Assembly (NCBI GenBank): GCA_964611145.1
Contig: CAZSYM010000031.1
Coordinates: 1 to 27,962 of the forward strand
Length of the DNA: 27,962 bases
From: WFQV01 sp964611145
GTDB taxonomy: Bacteria > Bacteroidota > Ignavibacteria > Ignavibacteriales > Melioribacteraceae
Direction of reading: 5' to 3'
How positions within the stretch are numbered: position 1 is the first letter of the stretch; every line of letters begins with the position of its first letter. The position numbers were made by a program, and so were the translations under genes. Under the pieces are notes generated by a model, which was given only the letters and a program-made list of their open reading frames with translations, was not told the origin of the DNA and did not search any database. Below are positions 1 to 8,122 of this stretch, piece by piece.

Positions 1-87
1 TAATAACACAACAAATATAGGGGTAAATATTTTGAATAGCAATTTTAATTGTTTTACGGCAATTATACTGGGTGTCGGATTTTCAAA

Positions 88-870
88 TCAAATCCCCATA
101 AGAAATCCTAAGGCGGAAATCGCTACGAATAAAATCCCGTAAATAAATTCGTTAATGCCGATTTTTCGCACTGTGGTTTTGGGAGCGTTTTTGGAAAGTC
201 CGCGCGCGGCTCGAAGCACGAGAATCAAAATTGCAAAAGAAGGCAATAGGGGAAACGAATTTAACGCGTAAGCCGAGAGTCCGAATACCAGAAAGAAAAA
301 ACCGGTTAAGTGAACATATAGGCTTGTGTATTTTTTCCCTTTTAGTTTTTGAAGTTTCTCATGGATGTAGAATGTGGTTTGTACGGAACGAGCCAGTAAT
401 AATACGAAAAACAAAAGTGCTTTTGTGATAGCCCAATTCCCCAGCAAAATAACGGATATGGCAATTAAATCCACCGAGACGGGAGCAATCACCGAAGCCC
501 AAAGTCCCTGCTTTGTTTTGAACAATTCCGTAATCAAAAAGGCGGTCATCAAAAAAATTGCAAAACCGAAAGGTAAAAATGCCGCAGAGCTTCCGCGGGA
601 GAAGGAAGCAAATAAACTCGCCAGAGCGACAATTCCGTATAATGATAAAACCAATCCCGATAGAAGTCTTACATGAGAAAATTTTTCGTTGAACAATGCT
701 CGTACGGGCTGATGAGCCAAGAAGATAAAAAATGCGGATATGGAAAGGAATAAACCCGCGGGGGAATAAGCAACGATTAAAGCGAGAGCGAGAGGTTCCA
801 ACACAAAGCCCCACGAGCCGTGTTCAATGGGCAAAGCTATTTGTCTGAATGTCTTTCCGTTTATCCGCAT
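88..870 (-). CDS. YwiC-like integral membrane protein
   Basis: A 260-residue polytopic membrane protein with roughly seven to eight hydrophobic segments spread along its length. The N-terminal EHGSWGF motif (residues 16-22) is the hallmark I associate with the YwiC-like family, whose biochemical function is unknown. The ATG at 870 follows an AGGA sequence about nine bases upstream. The gene starts 14 bp after the stop of the upstream epimerase/dehydratase, so the two are probably co-transcribed. Conserved H/P/R residues in the first third (for example AHQPVRALFN, residues 52-61) lie at the ends of membrane segments and could be functional. Family placement rests on motif memory and topology. 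No substrate or pathway can be inferred. Confidence 0.75.
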   Translation of the reverse strand: MRINGKTFRQIALPIEHGSWGFVLEPLALALIVAYSPAGLFLSISAFFIFLAHQPVRALFNEKFSHVRLLSGLVLSLYGIVALASLFASFSRGSSAAFLPFGFAIFLMTAFLITELFKTKQGLWASVIAPVSVDLIAISVILLGNWAITKALLFFVLLLARSVQTTFYIHEKLQKLKGKKYTSLYVHLTGFFFLVFGLSAYALNSFPLLPSFAILILVLRAARGLSKNAPKTTVRKIGINEFIYGILFVAISALGFLMGI

Positions 871-884
871 TTGCTTTTTGTCCT

Positions 885-1919
885 TTAAAAGAAAAGTTTT
901 GCGAGTGCCAAGATTCCTTGTTTCCAGGGAACGCGATGGGAAACTCCCTGTTTTCCCTTAAAGCTTTCTATGTTTTCGACGTACCATTTATAATTTCTTA
1001 ACAAGGCGTCTTTATTGGAATATTTCGGGGTGAAGCCCAATTGCTTTTCCGCTTTTTCTATCGCCACGAAAGAATCTTTCGAAGCGGTTTCATAAACCCA
1101 TTTATAAAGAGGGGAGAGCTTAAGTTTTTCCAAAATACGTAACGTAAATATAACGGGCTTTTCCGGTAGAGAAATGATTTTTTTGCCGTAACCGGCGGCA
1201 TCGAGCACCGCTTGGTAATCTTCTTTCATGGTGGTGAACTCTTTTGCACCGATGTTGAACGTGTCGTTAACCTTTTCTTTTTCGAGCGTTAGAGTTTTAT
1301 AGATTGCTTCGCAAAGATCTTCTATATCCAAAAGTTGGTAGCGATTGTTTCCCTTTCCAATCATGGGGAAATTGTGTCCCGTGTAAGCCCAATCGTAGAG
1401 CAAGGCGAAAACCCCCAGGCGTTCGGGACCGATAAACGATTTCGGACGCAAAACGGGGATGCACATTCCCTTGGAGCGGAACTCTTCGCAAATTTTTTCC
1501 GCTTCCACTTTTGCTTTTCCGTAAGGTCCCACGCCGTCCAATCTATCCGTTTCTTTAATCGGGTGATGATCCGGTATGCCGTAAACCGCTGTGGAGGAGA
1601 TATGTACAAATCTTTCCACTCCGGCCTTTTCCGATTCTTCCAAAAGAATTCGTGTGCCGTCGATTCCCGTTGTTAAAATTTCTTCTTCCTTGTAAAGAGG
1701 TAATGCCATTGCCGAGTGCACGACGGCGGAAACGCCCTCCAGCGCTTTTCGAACTGTTGCTCGGTCTCTTATGTCGCCTTTTATTATTTCGATTTCGTTT
1801 TTTTCGGGATAATCAAACTCCGCAATGTCAAGGGAAACAATATCGAAATTTTTTTTAAGCAAATAACGGATAAGATTTATTCCCAAAAAGCCGGAGCCGC
1901 CGGTAACAAGCACTTTCAT
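885..1919 (-). CDS. NAD-dependent epimerase/dehydratase (extended SDR)
   Basis: A 344-residue extended short-chain dehydrogenase. The N-terminal Rossmann fold shows TGGSGFLG (residues 6-13) for NAD(P) binding, a HSAMAL segment at 68-73, the catalytic serine region ISSTAVYG (107-114), and the Tyr/Lys pair in YGKAK (133-137). Length and motif order match sugar-nucleotide epimerases/dehydratases and related steroid-dehydrogenase-like SDRs. The C-terminal half determines substrate and I do not recognise a specific subfamily. The ATG at 1919 has a GAGG about nine bases upstream. It is the first gene of a probable two-gene unit with the YwiC-like membrane protein. The 150 bp upstream up to the M48 protease gene holds no other gene. 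Confidence 0.85.
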   Translation of the reverse strand: MKVLVTGGSGFLGINLIRYLLKKNFDIVSLDIAEFDYPEKNEIEIIKGDIRDRATVRKALEGVSAVVHSAMALPLYKEEEILTTGIDGTRILLEESEKAGVERFVHISSTAVYGIPDHHPIKETDRLDGVGPYGKAKVEAEKICEEFRSKGMCIPVLRPKSFIGPERLGVFALLYDWAYTGHNFPMIGKGNNRYQLLDIEDLCEAIYKTLTLEKEKVNDTFNIGAKEFTTMKEDYQAVLDAAGYGKKIISLPEKPVIFTLRILEKLKLSPLYKWVYETASKDSFVAIEKAEKQLGFTPKYSNKDALLRNYKWYVENIESFKGKQGVSHRVPWKQGILALAKLFF

Positions 1920-2071
1920 CGTCTTAACCTCGTATTGATTCGATGTGGTTCAATAATGTCAAAAGCAAGGCACAAAAATAAGAAAAAAGGAGGAAATGGG
2001 ATATGGTAGAATCTAATCTGATAGACTATTGGTCCTTTTGACTCGTATTTAGTACGTAACGGTTTTGTTCC

Positions 2072-2902
2072 CTATATTCTATCGAGAATATTTTTTTTAT
2101 ATTCTTTCTTAAAAATACCTTTTCCATTGGAACGCCATGTTTTAATCGGTATATGAAGCGCCTTAAGTCTTTTTTCCGTCGTGCGAATTCTATCAATGGG
2201 ATCGGGATGTGTGGAAAGAAACGTTTCCAAACCGCTCTTGTCCTTTGCAATTTTCCCCTCGTCGCGTAATTTCTCGAAAAAGAACTTAACGGCACCTGGG
2301 TAATAACGCGTGGAACGGAGAAACTCGATGGAATATTTATCCGCTTCGTCCTCCGCGGCACGACTATTAGCCAACAAAGTCAAACCGGAAAGTAAATTCG
2401 CCGCTATTTGTCCTATTTGCGTAGGATTTTCGCCAAGGGCAATACTGGCCGCTATTTGCAAACCGTAAACTTGCGTAATTCTTTGCGTAGCGTGGCGCCT
2501 TTCTACATGCGCTATTTCGTGTCCCAACACTCCCGCGAGTGCGGCTTCGCTGTCCAAATATTTTATCAATCCGGTATAGATATAAACATATCCTCCGGGC
2601 ACGGCAAAGGCGTTCAATATTTTGTCGTTGTCAATTATTTCAAGTTTATAATTATAAACCCGGCGCTTTTTTACCGCGGGGGAATTCAAAATATGATTAA
2701 AAATTCTTTGCGTTATGTATCTTTTAACGGCGGGATTCTTTTTGTAAATAGGATATTCCTTAGTGTTTTTCCGTATTTCTCTATCGAATTGCATTCCCAT
2801 TTTCACGTCATCAACATCGCGAAAAATGTTTATTCCCCAATTACATGCGCCCAGTAGAGTTACAAATAACAGAACGATTTTAAAATACTTTTTAATCCTC
2901 AT
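2072..2902 (-). CDS. M48-family zinc metalloprotease, lipoprotein
   Basis: A 276-residue peptidase M48 protein. The zinc site HEIAH is at residues 128-132 and the downstream third-ligand motif RAAEDEAD is at 181-188. The C-terminal STHPDPIDRI (about 230-239) is typical of the family. The N-terminus is a lipoprotein signal: basic residues, a hydrophobic stretch 9-17, then LGAC with Cys20 as the lipidated residue. It should therefore sit in the periplasm, anchored to a membrane, in the manner of BepA/LoiP-type quality-control proteases. Unlike BepA it lacks a long C-terminal TPR domain. The ATG at 2902 has AGGAG nine bases upstream. It is the last gene of the run that begins with the acidic protein and obg, 15 bp after the FecCD permease. 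Confidence 0.88.
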   Translation of the reverse strand: MRIKKYFKIVLLFVTLLGACNWGINIFRDVDDVKMGMQFDREIRKNTKEYPIYKKNPAVKRYITQRIFNHILNSPAVKKRRVYNYKLEIIDNDKILNAFAVPGGYVYIYTGLIKYLDSEAALAGVLGHEIAHVERRHATQRITQVYGLQIAASIALGENPTQIGQIAANLLSGLTLLANSRAAEDEADKYSIEFLRSTRYYPGAVKFFFEKLRDEGKIAKDKSGLETFLSTHPDPIDRIRTTEKRLKALHIPIKTWRSNGKGIFKKEYKKNILDRI

Positions 2903-2917
2903 TCTGCTTCTCCTATT

Positions 2918-3910
2918 TTAATATTCCATTTTCTTTTTTAACAGATATACGAAAAAAGGCGCCCCCACAACGGCGGTAATAGCCCCCACGGGAATTTCGG
3001 AAGGAGGAATCAAATTGCGGGAGAGGAAATCCGCAAAAAGCAAAAAAATACTTCCGAAGAAAAAAGAAGCGGGGACAACAATTTTATTGTCGGGTCCAAA
3101 AAACAATCTACTGACATGCGGAACAATTAAACCGACGAAACCTATTATTCCGCTCACCGATACGATTCCTCCAACAAGCAGACTGGTTAAGAAATAGATT
3201 CGTTTTTTGAATTGCTTCACATTTACACCCAGACTTTCAGCTTGCTCGTCGCCCAGCGTAATTAAATTAAGCCTTTCGCCGTTGAGAGAAAGATAAAAAG
3301 AAATTACAAGGGAAATTGCCAGGACAAACCAAACCGTTGTGATTTGTGCAAAGGAAAGGCTTCCCATTAACCAGAAGAGTGCCGTGCGTAAGGAATTATG
3401 CATCAGCGTTACGGTCAAGAGTATCAGGGCGGAAAAGAAAGCGCCCACCATAACACCGGTTAACAAAAGAGCGTTCGGGCTTATCATGCCAGCCTTCTTA
3501 CCGAGAGAAAAAACCGCGAGTATAACGACAAAAGCACCGATAAAAGAAAATCCTTGTAATACCCAGAAAGAAAGCCCAAAAGCAATGGCTATCATTGCTC
3601 CGAAAGCTCCACCTCCCGAAATCCCCAGTATATAAGGTTCCGCCAAGGGATTCAAAAGTATGGCTTGGAATACCGCACCGGCAACGGAAAGTCCGCCTCC
3701 GACGGCAACAGCGAGCAATACCCGAGGCAAGCGTATATCCCAGATAATTGTAAAATCGCCCTCGCCTCGAAACTTTCCTCCTAAAATTTGAAATATTTTG
3801 CTCAATGGGATATCCGCCGTCCCTTGCATCAAGGAGAAAAAGAAAACAAGGAGTGTCAAAAAGAATAACAACGCAAGTATTTTTAAATGCTTTCTTGCAA
3901 CAGCTTCCAT
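2918..3910 (-). CDS. FecCD/BtuC-type ABC transporter permease
   Basis: A 330-residue integral membrane subunit of a type II ABC importer for siderophore, haem or cobalamin. Family motifs appear in order: RLPR (60-63), NPLAEPYILGISGGGAFGA (87-105), GDEQAESLGVN (220-230), GLIVPHVSRL (260-269) and an EIPVGA segment near the C-terminus (305-310). About nine to ten membrane segments are present. The ATG lies 28 bp inside the 3' end of obg and has no good Shine-Dalgarno, so translation is probably coupled to obg. Partner genes normally found alongside (periplasmic binding protein, BtuD-like ATPase, TonB receptor) are absent: the next gene downstream is the M48 protease. The substrate cannot be assigned from the permease alone. 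Confidence 0.9.
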   Translation of the reverse strand: MEAVARKHLKILALLFFLTLLVFFFSLMQGTADIPLSKIFQILGGKFRGEGDFTIIWDIRLPRVLLAVAVGGGLSVAGAVFQAILLNPLAEPYILGISGGGAFGAMIAIAFGLSFWVLQGFSFIGAFVVILAVFSLGKKAGMISPNALLLTGVMVGAFFSALILLTVTLMHNSLRTALFWLMGSLSFAQITTVWFVLAISLVISFYLSLNGERLNLITLGDEQAESLGVNVKQFKKRIYFLTSLLVGGIVSVSGIIGFVGLIVPHVSRLFFGPDNKIVVPASFFFGSIFLLFADFLSRNLIPPSEIPVGAITAVVGAPFFVYLLKKKMEY

Positions 3911-4875
3911 AAACTGTCCAAAACCTTTTCAATTCCTTCTTTTGTAATCGAGGAGAACATCAAGACTTCTCCTCCGTAGTCATCGAATTGTATATCGTTT
4001 AATTCCTTTCGTCTTTCGGCATCGAGCAAGTCAATTTTGGAAAGCCCTACAAGAAATTTTTTCTCGGATAATTTTTTGCTATAAGCGTTTAATTCCTTTC
4101 TTAGAATTTTATAATCTTCTTTCAAGTTTTCGCCGCTCGAATCCAACATCAGAAACAGAACCTTTGTGCGTTCGATATGCCTCAAAAAATTAAGCCCCAA
4201 ACCTTTACCCTCGTGGGCGCCTTCGATTATACCGGGAATATCGGCAATCGTAAAGCTTTGGAAATCCTTGTAACTTACAATTCCCAAGTTCGGTTTGAGA
4301 GTCGTAAAGGGATAATCGGCAATCTTAGGACGCGCTGCCGAAACTGTGGAGATAAATGTGGATTTACCCGCGTTGGGAAATCCCACCAAGCCCACATCGG
4401 CAATTAATTTCAGTTCAAGTATCAAATCGAGTGATTTACCGGGTTTCCCCGGCTCGGCATAACGGGGTGTTTGATTTGTGGGAGTGGCAAATTTAGAATT
4501 GCCTTTGCCACCTTTTCCGCCTTTGAGTGCAAGGAACTTTTTACCCGCCTTGTCCAAGTCCGCCAATATTTCACCCGTCTCACGATTTCGAATCACCGTT
4601 CCAACGGGAACTTTGATTATCACGTCGCGCCCGTTTTTACCGTCCTTCAAAGACGTACCGCCTTTTTCTCCGTCACCGGCTTTGTATTTCCGATGATACC
4701 GAAAATCCAAAAGCGTATGCAAATTGGTTTCGGCGATGAAATAAACGTTTCCGCCATCACCGCCATCGCCACCGGCGGGACCTCCTTTCGGTACATATTT
4801 TTCTCTCCGAAACGCTACGGCTCCATCTCCACCCTTACCGGAGGCTATTGATATTGTTACATAATCTACAAACAT
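3883..4875 (-). CDS. obg: Obg family GTPase
   Basis: A 330-residue GTPase involved in 50S ribosome assembly and stress control. The glycine-rich Obg fold occupies residues 1-157 (GGKGGKGN at 119-126). The G domain follows, with G1 GFPNAGKST at 165-173, the switch/G3 DIPGIIEGA at 212-220, and G4 at 279-282. G4 reads SKID instead of the usual NKxD, and the G5 region is FSSI. The protein ends right after the G domain, so the variable C-terminal OCT domain of longer Obg proteins is missing. The gene starts 3 bp after the stop of the 779-residue acidic protein and overlaps the following FecCD permease by 28 bp, so all three are likely translated from one message. Confidence 0.95.
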   Translation of the reverse strand: MFVDYVTISIASGKGGDGAVAFRREKYVPKGGPAGGDGGDGGNVYFIAETNLHTLLDFRYHRKYKAGDGEKGGTSLKDGKNGRDVIIKVPVGTVIRNRETGEILADLDKAGKKFLALKGGKGGKGNSKFATPTNQTPRYAEPGKPGKSLDLILELKLIADVGLVGFPNAGKSTFISTVSAARPKIADYPFTTLKPNLGIVSYKDFQSFTIADIPGIIEGAHEGKGLGLNFLRHIERTKVLFLMLDSSGENLKEDYKILRKELNAYSKKLSEKKFLVGLSKIDLLDAERRKELNDIQFDDYGGEVLMFSSITKEGIEKVLDSLWKLLQESI

Positions 4876-4878
4876 TTT

Positions 4879-7218
4879 CTAATTCCGTTCGAAATAATCC
4901 GTAATGATTTCACGGAAAACAGCGCCTTCTTTTGACTCGGGCTTAATTCCGTATTTATTGAAAATTTCTTCCAGCTTTTCCAAAGCGTCTTCTTCGGTTT
5001 CCGCTCCGTTCAGAATGTCCATGGCATTGATAAATTCTTCCATATCGTACTCAAACACAGCTTCGATTAACCATGTTGTTTTTTTGTTTTCCATTAACTT
5101 GGCAATGTCCAATTTTCGGGACTCGGTTTCGTCTTTTTCCGGTAATTCCACATTTTCTTCTTTCCTCTCCTCGGAAAGAATATTCGTATCCGTTACGGAT
5201 TCCTCTGAAGGATTTGCCTCTTCGCCTTTCGGCTCGGGAGAAATTTCTTCTTCGATTTCACCGGTAGAAGATTCTTCCTCCACACTTTCAATTTTAACTT
5301 CTTCCTTTTCTTCTTCGGCAGTTTCTTCCTTCGGGAATTCCATTTCCTCTTCCGCTTTGTCTTCCCTTGTTTCCTCTATTCCCGTTTCCGCAATCATCTC
5401 CGATTCCATTTCCTCTACTTCGCCCTCCTCACCGATAATTTCGAAATCCGTACTTTCGCTTTCAAATTCCAATTCTTCTTCCGAAACAGTGCTTGCGAAT
5501 TCCTCATCATGCAATTCCTCGGGCTCGTCCGTTTCGTTCAAAATTTCTTCTTCCGTTTTAAACTCCGTGCTATTTCCCTCCGATATTATTTCTTCCTGTT
5601 CCGAAATTTGCTCATGGACCTCTTCGTCTTTAATACTCTCGGTTTCGACATTTTCACTTTCCGCCGCTTCGGTTTCTTGTGAATAAACCTCTCTTTCCTC
5701 CGGAGGAATTTCGCTTTCCTCCAAGATCATTTTCTCATCGGAATCCTCTACGGGAATTTCTTCATGTGTTGCTTCTTCCAATTCGTCTTGCCGAATTTGT
5801 TCTTCCGTATTTTCCGTTTCCTGCTCGAAAAGCGTAGGCTCCTCTTCGTTTTCAGTAATCTGTGCCTCGTTTCCTTCGGCATTACTTTCGAATTCTTCAA
5901 CGTTGTCGTCGAACTCGCTTTCCTCCGCAACTTCAGGGAAAGCCGTATCGATAAACTCTTCCTTCTCTTCCACCTCTTCAAAATCATCCGGTATGTTTTC
6001 CGCTATCAAGGGAGAAAAAGCTTCCTCCGATTCAGGAATTTCCTCCGCATTTTCTTTTTCGATACCGCTACTTCCGATTTCTTCTTCGGTAAGTTCCTTC
6101 TCCTCCGAGTTTGTTACTTCAAAATTCTCTTGAATTTCTACTTCTCTCGTTTCTTCTTCGGAAGTCTTTTCGCTTTCCGTTGACTCCACCTTTATTTCCT
6201 CGGGGATACTTTGTCCCGCTTCCGTTCCCTGTTCCGGAGCCCAAATTTTTTCCTCCTCTACGATGTTTTCATGGGCTTCTTCTTCAATGTTCTCTTTCTC
6301 GTCCGTTGTGACAACAGTATCATTTTCTTTCTCCCCCTCGATATTCTCAAAGTCATTATTTACTTCGGCGCCTTCTTCCCGTAGAAGCGGCTCGTCGGGA
6401 GCTTCGTTTTCATCGGCGGTTACGGAAATTTCTTCCGGACTTTCCGAAACACTTTCAACGGCTTCTTTCGCCACTAAACCCAATGCCACAAGAATCTCAT
6501 TCTTGCTTTTGAATTCCCCTTCGTCGGGAAACGCTCGTACTATTATATCATAGTACCTATTCAGATTTTTCTCTTTAGCAAAAAGTTTTACAGACTTAAT
6601 CGGCACGGGAGCATCTGGCAGAGCAAAGCGCGAATAAAAATCCGCCAAAGAATCCAGTGCCTTCCCGATTAACTTTTCCTCGCTTTCCTGCCGTGTTATC
6701 TCGTCTATCTTACGAAGCAACTCTTCGAAGTCATGAATGCGCACCGTTGCAAACTTTTTTTTCGTGAAGTACGAGTATAAAACCTTTGACAAATAAGGGT
6801 AATAATAAACGTAATTGAGCAATTGTTTAATTTCAGAAGGAGTTTTGTTTTCTCTGTCTTCAAAAATAAAACGGGTCAAAGTCCAATTAGGACGCGCCAA
6901 AAAATGGACGTTAAAAGTAACGGCATGCGCCACTAGTTTGAAAATAAATTCACGCGAAAATCTTTTAGACTTCTTGATTTCATTCGCTATTTCGGCAAAA
7001 TAATAAGCTATCTTTTCTCCCGAATAATCGAAAACGGAATTTTTAAGAAGTTTAACCCTGTCCTCATATATCAAATAATCTATCTCCGCCGAAATGTATC
7101 TAAGAATTGCGGGAGGTAAATTCCTTGAGGTCAAATCTTCGAAAAGAACGAATTGTCCCAGGTCGTTCAATTCGGACGTAAAAGCTGTCGTTATTTTTTT
7201 TATTTCGCTTTCAAACAT
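4879..7218 (-). CDS. large protein with 450-residue Glu-rich acidic region
   Basis: A 779-residue protein that I do not recognise. It has three parts. Residues 1-250 are a mixed, apparently folded helical domain rich in aromatic and basic residues (for example KQLLNYVYYYPYLSKVLYSY, 131-150). Residues 251-700 are overwhelmingly Glu with Ser, Thr, Ile and Val and almost no Gly or aromatics, which suggests a long disordered polyanion. Residues 701-779 form a short folded tail (WLIEAVFEYDMEEFINAMDI, 716-735). There is no signal peptide or membrane segment, so it is probably cytoplasmic. It lies 3 bp upstream of obg and leads that gene run. The ATG at 7218 has only a weak upstream ribosome site. 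A function in ribosome or nucleic-acid-associated processes could be guessed from the neighbour, but nothing in the sequence proves it. Confidence 0.8.
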   Translation of the reverse strand: MFESEIKKITTAFTSELNDLGQFVLFEDLTSRNLPPAILRYISAEIDYLIYEDRVKLLKNSVFDYSGEKIAYYFAEIANEIKKSKRFSREFIFKLVAHAVTFNVHFLARPNWTLTRFIFEDRENKTPSEIKQLLNYVYYYPYLSKVLYSYFTKKKFATVRIHDFEELLRKIDEITRQESEEKLIGKALDSLADFYSRFALPDAPVPIKSVKLFAKEKNLNRYYDIIVRAFPDEGEFKSKNEILVALGLVAKEAVESVSESPEEISVTADENEAPDEPLLREEGAEVNNDFENIEGEKENDTVVTTDEKENIEEEAHENIVEEEKIWAPEQGTEAGQSIPEEIKVESTESEKTSEEETREVEIQENFEVTNSEEKELTEEEIGSSGIEKENAEEIPESEEAFSPLIAENIPDDFEEVEEKEEFIDTAFPEVAEESEFDDNVEEFESNAEGNEAQITENEEEPTLFEQETENTEEQIRQDELEEATHEEIPVEDSDEKMILEESEIPPEEREVYSQETEAAESENVETESIKDEEVHEQISEQEEIISEGNSTEFKTEEEILNETDEPEELHDEEFASTVSEEELEFESESTDFEIIGEEGEVEEMESEMIAETGIEETREDKAEEEMEFPKEETAEEEKEEVKIESVEEESSTGEIEEEISPEPKGEEANPSEESVTDTNILSEERKEENVELPEKDETESRKLDIAKLMENKKTTWLIEAVFEYDMEEFINAMDILNGAETEEDALEKLEEIFNKYGIKPESKEGAVFREIITDYFERN

Positions 7219-7289
7219 TTTTAACTCGTAAAATTAAAAAATTCCGAAAGGATTCTTTATTTGAATCTGAATAATAGCAAAATGGAAAT

Positions 7290-7323
7290 AAAAAATCCCG
7301 ATTAAATTTAATCGGGATTTTTT
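7290..7323 (-). terminator. palindromic intrinsic terminator after sdhB
   Basis: A perfect 34-bp inverted repeat centred between 7306 and 7307, with a CCCGATT/AATCGGG core flanked by A and T runs. It lies 23 bp past the sdhB stop codon. Read on the minus strand the stem is followed by a run of Ts, as expected for an intrinsic terminator. Because the flanks are symmetrical it could act in both directions, but only the minus-strand sdh operon reads into it here. Confidence 0.9.
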
Positions 7324-7345
7324 TAAGTTGTATTTTGGGACGAAA

Positions 7346-8122
7346 TCAAATATCGATTTCCATGATTGAGGAAACGAATTTCGACTTCAGATATTCTCTG
7401 TTCATTCTTGCGATATTGACGACGGAAACACCTTTCGGACATTCGGCTTCGCATGCATAGGTATTGGAGCAACTGCCGAATCCCATTTCGTCCATTACCG
7501 CCACCATTTTCTCCACGCGTTCGTATCTTTCCGGCTGTCCCTGAGGCAGGAGAGCAAGATGCGAAATCTTAGCTCCAACGAAAAGCATAGCGGATGAATT
7601 CTTACAGGTAGCGATACACGCGCCGCAACCTATACATTCCGCGGCTTCGATAGCCAAGGTAGCTTTTTCTTTTGGGACAGGGATAGCATTTGCATCGGGT
7701 GCATTACCGGTATTAACCGAAATAAATCCACCGGCTTGCATTATCTTATCCATCTTGGAACGGTCAACAATCAAGTCCCGTATAATCGGGAAGGCGGCGG
7801 CGCGGAAGGGTTCCAGAACCAGAGTATCGCCGTCATTAAAGTTCCTCATATGCAATTGGCACGTAGCCGTTTTCGGCAAAGGTCCGTGCGGATGCCCATT
7901 TATAACTATTCCGCATGTACCACAAATACCTTCGCGGCAGTCACTTTCGAAAGCAATAGGCCGTTTTCCTTGTGCTTCCAATTCATTATTTAACTCGTCG
8001 AGCATTTCCAAAACGGAAGCGTCGGTGGAAACGTTGACCTTGAACTCCTCGAAGTAACCCTTTGCATCCGGCCCGTCCTGACGCCAAATTTTCAACGTTA
8101 CATTTATGTGTCCTTCGCTCAT
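7346..8122 (-). CDS. sdhB: succinate dehydrogenase/fumarate reductase iron-sulfur subunit
   Basis: A 258-residue iron-sulfur subunit carrying electrons from the flavoprotein to the membrane cytochrome. All three clusters are intact. The [2Fe-2S] ligands are Cys62, Cys67, Cys70 and Cys88 (DCREGICGTC). The [4Fe-4S] ligands are Cys163, Cys166, Cys169 and Cys228. The [3Fe-4S] ligands are Cys173, Cys218 and Cys224. The start ATG overlaps the sdhA stop by one base (TAATG), which indicates tight translational coupling. It is the last gene of the sdhC-sdhA-sdhB order typical of Bacteroidota-like enzymes and is followed by a strong terminator. Direction (succinate oxidation or fumarate reduction) cannot be read from this subunit. 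Confidence 0.96.
   Translation of the reverse strand: MSEGHINVTLKIWRQDGPDAKGYFEEFKVNVSTDASVLEMLDELNNELEAQGKRPIAFESDCREGICGTCGIVINGHPHGPLPKTATCQLHMRNFNDGDTLVLEPFRAAAFPIIRDLIVDRSKMDKIMQAGGFISVNTGNAPDANAIPVPKEKATLAIEAAECIGCGACIATCKNSSAMLFVGAKISHLALLPQGQPERYERVEKMVAVMDEMGFGSCSNTYACEAECPKGVSVVNIARMNREYLKSKFVSSIMEIDI

Noticed and set aside
1..87. Left-edge sequence checked for a gene end or RNA
   Set aside because: It is AT-rich, with no frame, hairpin or motif that I can support.
1973..1980. TATTTTTG (minus strand) matching the TAnnTTTG promoter element upstream of the epimerase
   Set aside because: No TTG-type -33 element lies at the right distance and the region is T-rich enough for chance matches, so I do not list it as a promoter.
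1984..2010. AGGAGG followed by ATG on the plus strand in the gap between the epimerase and protease genes
   Set aside because: The frame stops after six codons, so it does not encode a credible protein.
2026..2361. A 111-codon minus-strand frame overlapping the 3' part of the M48 protease gene
   Set aside because: It is an out-of-frame, basic, low-information reading of the protease coding sequence. The HEIAH frame covers the region convincingly.
4904..5686. A 260-codon plus-strand open frame very rich in serine
   Set aside because: It is the antisense shadow of the Glu-rich region: repeated GAA/GAG codons read as TTC/TCT/TCC-type codons on the other strand and suppress stops. No ribosome site or family motif supports it.
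7290..7323. The 34-bp perfect palindrome considered as a repeat element or attachment site
   Set aside because: Its position just past sdhB, the T run on the outgoing strand, and the lack of a second copy in the window make an intrinsic terminator the simpler reading.
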